Origin: Candidatus Woesearchaeota archaeon
GTDB taxonomy: Archaea; Nanobdellota; Nanobdellia; Woesearchaeales; JAGVZT01
DNA: 5,429 bases
NCBI GenBank assembly: GCA_019323665.1
Contig: JAHWHA010000047.1
Coordinates: 1 to 5,429 of the forward strand
Reading direction: 5' to 3'
Below the pieces are notes generated by a model, which was given only the letters and a program-made list of their open reading frames with translations, made no database searches and was not told where the DNA came from. This document shows, one piece after another, positions 1 through 5,197 of this stretch. A program made the position numbers and the translations under genes. The number at the start of each line of letters is the position of its first letter. The first letter of the stretch is position 1.

Positions 1-1643
1 AACTCCATTTCATCAAATGTTGCAGCATTATCTGTCAGCATCTCGGTCCAGCCAGCATTTGGTGAAGTAATTGTCAAATCAGCCATTCCGGTTGTGTTGA
101 GCTTCACAGTCCAAGTTTCGCCATCTCTAAGAAATGTGATTGGATTGAGTACAGTGATAGAAATCTCATAGCTCTCGTTTGAAAGATGAGGAACAATCCA
201 CTCAATGCGGTCAATCAAACCATTGCCATCCATATCAAGGTAGTCAGCATCAATGACCTCCTTGCCATCCTCCTTTAACCAGAACAACTGTATTCGCTCC
301 TCCTCCACATTATCAATCTCAGTATATGCAAACACATCCGTATAATGAATCTCAGAACTTATTGTCACAATCTTCTTGTGCTGGTTTATTATCTGCTCAA
401 CCTTTTGCGGACCAGGTGTTGAATAGCCAAGAGTGACACTTTCAACAACTTCAGTGAGATCAAGCTTGATGTTCTCCTTTAGCACCTTTTCCTTGCCATC
501 TTTCTGCTTGATTTTATCAAACTCATTTAAAGCTACAAACTCTTGCTTGTTTGCATTATACTCATCAACCCCAAACTCCTCATCTTCAACCTTAAGCTTG
601 ACCTTGTCTGCATGCTTGTCAACCTCAACATTGTATGCCTCTTTTGGCAAATCAGCATATGCAACCTCTGCTGAAATCTCCTCACTCCAGCTCACAGCTC
701 GACCAACCACCACATGTGTATGCGAAATATTTTCATAAGAAATATTCGCGAAGCTTATATTAAAGGCAGTAACATTAGCGGTGATATTCACCTCAATCTC
801 TTCAGTTATATTAACCTCAGAAACATTCACCTCAGCCTCCTCAGTCATATTTACCTGAGTGACATTAACTTCAGGTTCTTCAGTCACATTAACTACTGGA
901 GCTTCTTCAGTTATGTTAACTTTAGTCTCTACTGTGATATTTTCTGGAACCTCTTCAACTTCCTCAACAGTCACATCTTCCACAACCTCTTCAGTCACAT
1001 TTACCTCAGAGACATTCACCTCAGTTTTAATTGAGGTTACATTCTCAACACTCAGATTCTCTTCAACTGCAGTCTCTTCAGCCTCAAACAGAGTGTAGGT
1101 TGTTGAGCTAAGATTCAGAGAGGCATTCTCCACCACAATTGTGAGAACAAGCTCAGACCCAAAATTTGGCAAAGCACATGTCTCAACACACTCATTCTCA
1201 AATATGGCAACTGGCTGAGCTGTTGCATTTGGAGCTGTCTGATTTGCATCAGTTGCATTCACCTCTGTTTCATTTACTGTCTCATTAGCCTGAGGCTCTT
1301 CCCCACCTGTTACCATCCCGGTTATTGGTGCAAGAGCAGCCTCTTCTTCAACACCTTTATAACTAAAAACAAGAAGCTCACCAAGATAAATCCCAGCAGA
1401 ACCAGCACCAATAACTGAGCCACTCACCCTTAGCGAACTTATGTTGCCAGCGGCAACAACAGCAAAATCAGTTGACTCCTCAAACAAAACACCAATCTCC
1501 TGCACTGTGGCATTCTGCTCACCAACAACCATGCCAGTGAGCTGTGGTTTGAGCCATAACATCAATCCTAGAAGCATTGCCAGCACCAGAATCAGCTCTG
1601 GCAAAAACCACTTATGCTCGCGTTTGGCATGTTGTTTAGTCAT
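1..1643 (-). CDS. Sequon-rich membrane-anchored surface protein (partial, C-terminus beyond left edge)
   Basis: An open frame starts at the ATG at 1643-1641 and stays open for 547 codons to the window edge. Seen: a short basic N-terminus (KQHAKREHK) and one hydrophobic segment at about residues 13-31 (membrane anchor or uncleaved signal). A small beta-rich segment at about 45-95 contains SLRVSGSVIG. A C-x3-C pair (C152, C156) begins a second beta-rich module. An E/V/N/T-rich linker spans about 192-307, and a folded region runs from about 395 to the edge. The last region includes an EF-hand-like loop D470-x-D472-x-N474-G-x-x-D478 followed by IEWIVPHLSN, then WTVKLNTTGMADLTI. There are 27 N-x-S/T sequons, 16 of them in the linker. 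From memory, these modules recur in Woesearchaeota/Pacearchaeota surface proteins; I could not search. I infer an N-glycosylated extracellular protein anchored at its N-terminus. It overlaps the upstream HTH gene by 8 nt, so it is probably co-transcribed and translationally coupled. No ligand or enzymatic role is visible. Confidence 0.85.
   Translation of the reverse strand, partial: MTKQHAKREHKWFLPELILVLAMLLGLMLWLKPQLTGMVVGEQNATVQEIGVLFEESTDFAVVAAGNISSLRVSGSVIGAGSAGIYLGELLVFSYKGVEEEAALAPITGMVTGGEEPQANETVNETEVNATDANQTAPNATAQPVAIFENECVETCALPNFGSELVLTIVVENASLNLSSTTYTLFEAEETAVEENLSVENVTSIKTEVNVSEVNVTEEVVEDVTVEEVEEVPENITVETKVNITEEAPVVNVTEEPEVNVTQVNMTEEAEVNVSEVNITEEIEVNITANVTAFNISFANISYENISHTHVVVGRAVSWSEEISAEVAYADLPKEAYNVEVDKHADKVKLKVEDEEFGVDEYNANKQEFVALNEFDKIKQKDGKEKVLKENIKLDLTEVVESVTLGYSTPGPQKVEQIINQHKKIVTISSEIHYTDVFAYTEIDNVEEERIQLFWLKEDGKEVIDADYLDMDGNGLIDRIEWIVPHLSNESYEISITVLNPITFLRDGETWTVKLNTTGMADLTITSPNAGWTEMLTDNAATFDEME
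723..1058 (-). repeat. Degenerate E-V-N-V-T-E repeat tract encoding a sequon-dense linker
   Basis: Residues 196-307 of the surface protein are built from loose repeats of (E/K)VN(V/I)(T/S)E. They hold 16 sequons in 112 residues, at N196, 201, 210, 214, 235, 243, 252, 260, 265, 273, 278, 286, 290, 295, 300 and 305. Most sequons are flanked by acidic residues, and none has proline at the middle position. The DNA copies differ at many third positions and the spacing varies, so this is an old, protein-level repeat rather than a recent tandem array. The likely role is an extended, heavily glycosylated, acidic stalk between the membrane-proximal and distal domains. Confidence 0.7.
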
Positions 1644-2151
1644 GTTTAGATCTTGCTCGCTGTAAAGTTGTCCAGATTGTTCGCTCATCACGATGGAGAA
1701 TAGCTGCTATCTGCTTGAGCGACATCTCCTGTTGGCTGTAGAAAAGAGCAATTGCCTCGAATGTGGTATAGCGGGAATCAGAGAAAGCCTCAAATGGAAC
1801 CTTGTGCTCAAAATCCAGCTTCTCAAATCTTGCAGCTTGTTTCTGTGTTGCCTTTCGGTATATAACAGCCACATTGTTTGCTGTTTTGTGCAGAAGCTCT
1901 CCAACAACCATATTTGGGAGCTCCAGGTTCTCCCGCAGGTATTTCACAACACTCTCTGCAATCCCGAGCTTTTTAGTAAAGATTGAGTTTGGTAAGAAGC
2001 CAGCATTCTCATCCTCAACAACAATCTTCACCTCTTTCTCAAGACCATGCTTTTTTAGAATCAGCTCAATCCTGTTCTGCAAACCAGCGAGATCACTATC
2101 TGAGATTAACTCTTTCAGAAATACCTCTTTTGCTGGCAATGCTCTTTTCAT
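1636..2151 (-). CDS. Putative DNA-binding protein with two sigma-70 region 4-like HTH units
   Basis: 171 residues, ATG start at 2151, TAA stop at 1638-1636. The C-terminal 50 residues read as a sigma-70 region 4-like helix-turn-helix: an acidic/aromatic first helix (YTTFEAIALFYSQ), SLKQIAAIL, then HRDERTIWTTLQRARSK as the recognition helix. Residues 52-105 appear to be a diverged earlier copy (LPNSIF...AESVVKYLREN...VGELLHKTANNVAVIYRKA). The two 54-residue segments, 52-105 and 117-170, align without gaps and share P, F, E, L-H, A and K. The first 50 residues look helical and I do not recognise them. Archaea use TBP/TFB rather than sigma factors, so this is better read as a specific transcriptional regulator than an initiation factor. 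It is the first gene of an operon with the surface protein, which it may regulate. A 19-bp palindrome sits in its own promoter region and could be an autoregulatory site (inference). Confidence 0.8.
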   Translation of the reverse strand: MKRALPAKEVFLKELISDSDLAGLQNRIELILKKHGLEKEVKIVVEDENAGFLPNSIFTKKLGIAESVVKYLRENLELPNMVVGELLHKTANNVAVIYRKATQKQAARFEKLDFEHKVPFEAFSDSRYTTFEAIALFYSQQEMSLKQIAAILHRDERTIWTTLQRARSKHD

Positions 2152-2179
2152 TTATTATAAATTTATAATAAGTATGAAT

Positions 2180-2198
2180 TAAATAAGTAACTTATTTA
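2180..2198. promoter_or_regulatory. 19-bp perfect palindrome, candidate operator
   Basis: TAAATAAGT-A-ACTTATTTA is a perfect inverted repeat with 9-bp arms around one central base. It overlaps the downstream half of the TATA box of the HTH-surface protein operon and lies just upstream of the expected transcription start. This is where a repressor dimer would block TBP or polymerase. The surrounding DNA is very AT-rich, which raises the chance of a fortuitous palindrome, but 9 perfect pairs including two G-C pairs is more than I see elsewhere in the region. Confidence 0.4.
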
Positions 2199-2203
2199 TA
2201 AAT
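2194..2203 (-). promoter_or_regulatory. TATA box for the HTH-surface protein operon
   Basis: The minus strand reads GCGAAATATTTATAAATAAG, with a good archaeal TATA core preceded by a purine/A-rich BRE-like GCGAAA. A start about 25 nt downstream falls near 2173, leaving a leader of about 20 nt before the ATG at 2151. No Shine-Dalgarno-like sequence lies in this leader. A second AT-rich match at 2158-2168 is too close to the ATG to serve it. Confidence 0.5.
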
Positions 2204-2386
2204 ATTTCGCATAATTTATGGAATTAAGTAAAAAAAATGAACTAAATAGTCATTATTTTGATAGCAAATTAATGATATTAACCTATTAAGTAATAATTAT
2301 TAACTAAAGAAGAAACCCATATATAAATTGTAAAAGCGTAATAAATTAAGAAGCCTTTGTGAGACAACGCGAAGTATGGGAAAAAC

Positions 2387-2394
2387 AATATAAA
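2387..2394 (+). promoter_or_regulatory. TATA box of the phosphoesterase gene
   Basis: AATATAAA is preceded by the A-rich GGGAAAAAC as a possible BRE. Its centre (about 2391) is 26 nt upstream of the ATG at 2417, which predicts a leaderless mRNA. An alternative TATA-like site at 2321-2329 (ATATAAATT) would start transcription near 2350 and give a leader of about 65 nt. Confidence 0.45.
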
Positions 2395-2416
2395 CTTGGA
2401 ATTAATGCCAATCTGT

Positions 2417-3130
2417 ATGGAGCTAGTTAACAGAATAAGAGCAGTTGATTTGGGGCTTTTTATCGAGCCTTTTCAAACTCTTGTTATTGCGGATATCCAC
2501 ATCGGCTTTGAAGAAGCCATCAACAGGCAGGGCATCCTAGTCCCAAGGCTGCAGTTCAAGGACACTGTTCAAAAACTTGAAAAACTTCTAATTAAGACAA
2601 AACCAGAAAAAGTTGTGATTAATGGTGATCTGAAGCACGAATTTGGCAAGATCTCAGAGCAGGAGTGGCGTGAGACTTTGAAAATCCTTGATCTGATCTC
2701 AAAGCATGGCAAAGAAATAACCCTTATCAAAGGCAACCATGACACCATTCTTGGCCCAATTGCTCAAAAAAGAGAAGTAGAGATAGCCGAATACCTCATC
2801 CTTGGTAGCATCCTGATAATCCATGGCGATAAAATCCCAGAGAATGTTGACCTTAAGAAAACCAAGACCATCATTATCGGCCATGAGCATCCTGCAATCA
2901 CAATCAGAGAACAATCAAGGCAAGAGACATTCAAGTGTTTTCTCCTCGGTAAATGGAAAAAGCTCAATTTGATTGTGCAGCCATCATTCAACCTTGTCAC
3001 ACAAGGGACAGACATACTTAAAGAACAGCTGCTGAGCCCATTCTTGACAAACATTTCAAATTTTGAAATCATTGTTGTTGCAGATAAATTGTACAAGTTT
3101 GGAAAGGTGAAAAGGCTACTTGAGCTTTGA
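2417..3130 (+). CDS. SbcD/Mre11-related calcineurin-like phosphoesterase (COG1407/TIGR00024 type)
   Basis: 237 residues from the ATG at 2417 to the TGA at 3130, close to the usual length of the family. The metallophosphoesterase motifs appear in order: D26-x-H28 (VIADIHIGFE), G70-D71 (VVINGDLKHE), G106-N-H-D109 (LIKGNHDT), H136-G-D (LIIHGDK) and G155-H-E-H-P159 (IIGHEHPAI). All the expected ligands for two divalent metals are present, so the enzyme should be active. It is cytoplasmic, with no signal or membrane segment. The family is related to the SbcD/Mre11 nuclease fold but lacks a visible capping/dimerisation extension; its substrate is not established. In-frame TTG (2396) and ATG (2405) are possible earlier starts adding 7 or 4 residues. 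I prefer 2417 because the TTG abuts the TATA box and 2417 has the correct promoter spacing. It is monocistronic and converges on the CBS regulator. No helicase or ligase partner is seen next to it. Confidence 0.88.
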   Translation: MELVNRIRAVDLGLFIEPFQTLVIADIHIGFEEAINRQGILVPRLQFKDTVQKLEKLLIKTKPEKVVINGDLKHEFGKISEQEWRETLKILDLISKHGKEITLIKGNHDTILGPIAQKREVEIAEYLILGSILIIHGDKIPENVDLKKTKTIIIGHEHPAITIREQSRQETFKCFLLGKWKKLNLIVQPSFNLVTQGTDILKEQLLSPFLTNISNFEIIVVADKLYKFGKVKRLLEL

Positions 3131-3203
3131 ATTGCCTATTTGATTTCAAATTATCTAGTTGCGGCAGCAGCAAATAGAGTTATGCAACAAAGCAAAGTTA
3201 GAA
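3131..3203. other. Convergent intergenic spacer
   Basis: This 73-nt gap lies between the 3' ends of the phosphoesterase and the CBS regulator. It contains a 7-bp inverted repeat, CTATTTG at 3136-3142 and CAAATAG at 3171-3177, with a 28-nt loop. There is no oligo-T run longer than three in either direction, so I cannot place a convincing terminator. Confidence 0.35.
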
Positions 3204-3761
3204 CTACTTTAATTTTGATGCCACGGCAACCATATCATATTTTGAAATCAGTCCGACAAGCCTCCCTTTGTTTGCCACAAGCACAATAGGGAAATGTCTT
3301 AACAGCTGGGAAACAACTGCAGCAGATGTCCTTGAATTGACAATAGGGGGTGCCTCATCCATCACCTGCTCTGCATGCAGCTCATTGATATTCTTGCCCT
3401 CAGAGATTTTGTTAAGGATTGTTGTCTCTGTAACCAAACCAATAACATTGCCATCATCAATGACTGGCACCTGTGAAATCCCGAACTGCCGCATCTTCTT
3501 CACAACAGCAGCAACAAAATCATCCTTATTGCATGAAATAATCTTCCGCTGCATAACCTCCTCAATCCCAAATTGTGAGTCGCGGTCAAGTTCACTTAAA
3601 GCAGCAGAAATCTTCTTAACTTTCTCAAAGGTTGGCTCAATCTTGCCAGCCTCAATCTTAGCAATCAGGCTCTGGGAAACTCCAGCCCTTTTTGCCAGTT
3701 CTGCCTGCGTAAGCCCAGACTTTTTCCTGAATTTCTTGATCTCCTCCAAGCTTGTGATCAT
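3204..3761 (-). CDS. XRE-family HTH transcriptional regulator with two CBS domains (COG3620 type)
   Basis: 185 residues, ATG at 3761, TAG stop at 3206-3204. The N-terminal XRE/Cro-type helix-turn-helix spans about residues 7-58, with a typical core at 16-45 (GLTQAELAKRAGVSQSLIAKIE, shown here only in part as the motif, then GKIEPTF). Two CBS units follow: CBS1 at about 66-121 (VMQRKIISC...VPVIDDGNVIGLVTETTI) and CBS2 at about 129-183 (EQVMDEAPPIV...GRLVGLISKYDM). CBS pairs generally bind adenosine ligands such as AMP, ATP or SAM, so this is probably a cytoplasmic DNA-binding sensor of energy or nucleotide state. The architecture and length match archaeal regulators annotated as transcriptional regulators with C-terminal CBS domains; targets are generally unknown. 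It stands alone, with a TATA box 25 nt upstream of the ATG and a short inverted repeat over the BRE that could be its own operator (inference). Confidence 0.9.
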   Translation of the reverse strand: MITSLEEIKKFRKKSGLTQAELAKRAGVSQSLIAKIEAGKIEPTFEKVKKISAALSELDRDSQFGIEEVMQRKIISCNKDDFVAAVVKKMRQFGISQVPVIDDGNVIGLVTETTILNKISEGKNINELHAEQVMDEAPPIVNSRTSAAVVSQLLRHFPIVLVANKGRLVGLISKYDMVAVASKLK

Positions 3762-3781
3762 ATTAAAGAATAACTATCTCA

Positions 3782-3791
3782 ACTTTAAATT
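3782..3791 (-). promoter_or_regulatory. TATA box of the HTH-CBS regulator
   Basis: The minus strand reads CCGAAAGGAATTTAAAGTTG, a CGAAA-type BRE followed by a TATA element. Its centre (about 3786) lies 25 nt upstream of the ATG at 3761, so transcription should start at or next to the start codon and give a leaderless mRNA. No Shine-Dalgarno sequence is present. Confidence 0.55.
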
Positions 3792-3802
3792 CCTTTCGGA
3801 AT
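3789..3802. promoter_or_regulatory. ATTCC-N4-GGAAT inverted repeat, candidate operator
   Basis: ATTCC TTTC GGAAT forms a perfect 5-bp-arm inverted repeat directly over the BRE and the edge of the TATA box of the HTH-CBS gene. XRE-family proteins often bind short dyads and regulate themselves. The site is short and could be chance. Confidence 0.3.
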
Positions 3803-3844
3803 AAATTGTTTAACACTATTCTTTATTTTTTTTGAAACCATAGA

Positions 3845-3853
3845 TTTTTAAAT
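3845..3853 (+). promoter_or_regulatory. TATA box of the Cys-rich small protein gene
   Basis: TTTTTAAAT is centred near 3849, 28 nt upstream of the ATG at 3877, which fits a leaderless transcript. The in-frame TTG at 3853 overlaps this element, which argues against that earlier start. A run of eight T lies upstream at 3826-3833. Confidence 0.5.
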
Positions 3854-3876
3854 TGCCAGCCCATACCAAATCCACA

Positions 3877-4071
3877 ATGCCAGAATGCAATCTAGCCAAA
3901 AACAAGCCAAGATGCAACTGCTCATACCCAGGATGCCCAAGAAAATACAAATGCTGCGACTGCCTCCATTATCATCTGCAGATGAACCAGCTGCCAGCAT
4001 GCTGCTTCCCTGATGATATTGAAAAAACATATGACCGCAGCTTCAGGAAATTCTGTGAGATAAACAGCTAA
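3877..4071 (+). CDS. Small ten-cysteine protein, DUF6485-like
   Basis: 64 residues from the ATG at 3877 to the TAA at 4069-4071. Ten cysteines lie at 4, 13, 15, 20, 26, 27, 29, 42, 43 and 60. The pattern C-x-C-x4-C-x5-CC-x-C-x3-H (with H31/H33), then LPACCFP and EKTYDRSF, matches my memory of the DUF6485 family, which is short, soluble and uncharacterised. The many closely spaced cysteines and histidines suggest metal binding (zinc or an Fe-S centre), but no function is known to me. There is no signal peptide or membrane segment. An earlier in-frame TTG at 3853 would add 8 residues, but it lies inside the TATA box. The family's usual start, a Met followed within a few residues by Cys, fits the 3877 start (MPEC). 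The gene is transcribed away from the HTH-CBS gene. Its stop codon overlaps the stop of the convergent kinase gene. Confidence 0.82.
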   Translation: MPECNLAKNKPRCNCSYPGCPRKYKCCDCLHYHLQMNQLPACCFPDDIEKTYDRSFRKFCEINS

Positions 4072-5042
4072 CCACACATTTTAATAACATCCTCTTTTAG
4101 CGAATTCCCAACCCTTGCACCCATAACCTCAACAACCTTGCCAGCTGAGAAGCTCGCAATCCGGCATGCATCGCTCATGGAATATCCGTTTGTAAGCCCA
4201 AAGAGCAACCCAGCAGCATAGGCATCACCAGCCCCAGTTGTGTCTAGAGCATTCACCTTGAGCGCACTGATCCTATATAGCTTACCATTATGCAGCACCA
4301 AGCTCCCCTCAGACCCAATTTTGAGCGCAACAGTTGAGCCATTTTTCGCAATCACTCCCAAAGCCTCATAGGGTTGATGACCAGTAAACAGCCGAGCCTC
4401 CTCTTTGTTTAAGAACACAATGTCAGCATACTTCTTTACAATTTCTTTCATCAGAACATTCTTGTCACGCACCAGAAACGGGTCAGACACATCAAAACTA
4501 ATAGTAATATTGTTCCTCTTCGCAAGCTCAAGTGCATGCATCACAGCTTCAGGCGCTGTGTCAAGCGCATATGCAGTTGTATGGAATATCTTACTTTTCA
4601 AAATCTCATCCTCAATAATATGCTGTTTCACAAGCTGCGTGCAAACACCTAGATGGGTGTTCATTGTACGCTCACCATCAGGTGTCACCAAAATGACACT
4701 TGAGCCAGTCATCCCCGCAACCCTAGTAAGATTGGACTTCACACCAAAAAGCGGCAGCTTTTCAGCAAATATCTTGCCATATATATCATCACCCACAACA
4801 CCAGCATAACCAGCCCTACCACCCAAATTAGCCACTCCTATCATAGTGTTGCAGCAGCTACCCCCAGGCATCACAGTCTTGCCATGCAAACGCACACTGC
4901 CCAGTAATTTCTTGGACCTTTCAACGTCCACCAGACTCATAATCCCCTTGGGCAGATTAAGCTCCTCCAGCAACTGCTCCTCAACATTCACCAGAATATC
5001 AACAATACTATTCCCAATACCATAAACATCATGCTTGTGCAT
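4068..5042 (-). CDS. PfkB-family sugar/nucleoside kinase, adenosine kinase-like
   Basis: 324 residues, ATG at 5042, TAG stop at 4070-4068, a normal length for the ribokinase/PfkB fold. Family marks in order: the N-terminal strand with D15 (YGIGNSIVDI), the first PfkB signature from P59-G60-G61 through VANLGGRAGYAGVVGDD, and N212-x-x-E215 (FLNKEEARLFTG), which binds Mg and phosphate. The second signature, D267-T-T-G-A-G-D273, contains the catalytic base D273 and the anion-hole glycines. It should transfer phosphate from ATP to a hydroxyl of a sugar or nucleoside in the cytoplasm. The N-terminal pattern around residues 11-40 resembles adenosine-kinase-like members more than ribokinase, but the substrate cannot be fixed from sequence alone. 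No residue I would expect to be essential is missing. It has its own TATA box and a direct repeat upstream, so it is probably separate from the AMMECR1 gene 144 nt upstream on the same strand. Confidence 0.9.
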   Translation of the reverse strand: MHKHDVYGIGNSIVDILVNVEEQLLEELNLPKGIMSLVDVERSKKLLGSVRLHGKTVMPGGSCCNTMIGVANLGGRAGYAGVVGDDIYGKIFAEKLPLFGVKSNLTRVAGMTGSSVILVTPDGERTMNTHLGVCTQLVKQHIIEDEILKSKIFHTTAYALDTAPEAVMHALELAKRNNITISFDVSDPFLVRDKNVLMKEIVKKYADIVFLNKEEARLFTGHQPYEALGVIAKNGSTVALKIGSEGSLVLHNGKLYRISALKVNALDTTGAGDAYAAGLLFGLTNGYSMSDACRIASFSAGKVVEVMGARVGNSLKEDVIKMCG

Positions 5043-5062
5043 AGAATAAGGGGGATTTATTG

Positions 5063-5071
5063 CTTTATAAA
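5063..5071 (-). promoter_or_regulatory. TATA box of the PfkB kinase gene
   Basis: The minus strand reads AAAAATCTTTTATAAAGC, a strong TATA element with an A-rich BRE position. Its centre (about 5067) is 25 nt upstream of the ATG at 5042, predicting a leaderless mRNA. A second TATA-like site on the same strand, GATTTATAAG near 5131-5140, is too far away to give the same start. Confidence 0.55.
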
Positions 5072-5080
5072 AGATTTTTC

Positions 5081-5104
5081 AAATCACGGACCAAAAATCA
5101 TGGA
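5081..5104 (-). promoter_or_regulatory. Tandem direct repeat upstream of the kinase promoter
   Basis: On the minus strand TCCATGATTT and TCCGTGATTT occur 14 bp apart, matching at 9 of 10 positions. The nearer copy ends about 10 bp upstream of the TATA box. Two same-facing copies just upstream of the BRE/TATA are placed where an archaeal activator could bind. The spacing is not a full helical turn multiple and the repeat is short, so this is a suggestion only. Confidence 0.3.
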
Positions 5105-5172
5105 TTTACATATCTTTTAGCCTTTTGTCGCTTATAAATCATATACAACTGGCTGGAATATTGTTTTATCTA

Positions 5173-5197
5173 GCACCAAACAATGTTCATTTGGTGT
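5173..5197 (-). terminator. Hairpin spanning the AMMECR1 stop codon
   Basis: On the minus strand CACCAAA and TTTGGTG form a 7-bp perfect stem around a 9-nt loop that contains the TGA stop. No T-run follows at once (CTAGATAAAAC), so it is not a classic terminator. It could stabilise or define the 3' end of the AMMECR1 mRNA, or be chance. Confidence 0.3.

Larger units (their letters stand above)
2152..2416. other. AT-rich divergent intergenic region
   Basis: This 265-nt gene-free stretch separates the minus-strand HTH-surface protein operon from the plus-strand phosphoesterase. It holds the minus-strand TATA box and the 19-bp palindrome. It also has two plus-strand TATA-like sites (around 2321-2329 and 2387-2394) and a short AT-only palindrome at 2291-2302. 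I found no open frame of note, tRNA or box C/D-like RNA. The part from about 2350 to 2380 is less AT-rich than the rest and could be a leader if transcription starts from the upstream TATA site. Confidence 0.6.

Noticed and set aside
723..1058. Repeat tract considered as a CRISPR array or tandem DNA repeat
   Set aside because: The units are short, unequal in spacing and diverged at third codon positions, and they lie in a continuous coding frame.
433..1098. Several plus-strand open frames rich in Ser/Thr/Phe opposite the surface protein
   Set aside because: They are antisense reflections of the repetitive Glu/Val/Asn/Thr codons. They overlap one another, match no family and lack promoters.
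1636..2151. HTH protein considered as a true sigma factor
   Set aside because: No region 2 is visible, the promoters are TATA/BRE type, and archaea use TBP/TFB.
1802..2182. Plus-strand frame opposite the HTH gene
   Set aside because: It is low-complexity Ser/Phe-rich antisense; the minus-strand frame has a clear HTH fold and operon context.
2291..2302. TAATAATTATTA palindrome
   Set aside because: It is composed only of A and T in a very AT-rich spacer and is likely to arise by chance.
3136..3177. 7-bp inverted repeat between the convergent genes as a bidirectional terminator
   Set aside because: The loop is 28 nt and there is no adjacent T-run in either direction.
3268..3804. Long plus-strand frame opposite the HTH-CBS gene
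   Set aside because: It has no recognisable domain; the minus strand encodes convincing XRE and CBS domains across the same bases.
3826..3833. Run of eight T as a terminator
   Set aside because: No plus-strand gene lies upstream to be terminated; it sits in the divergent promoter region.
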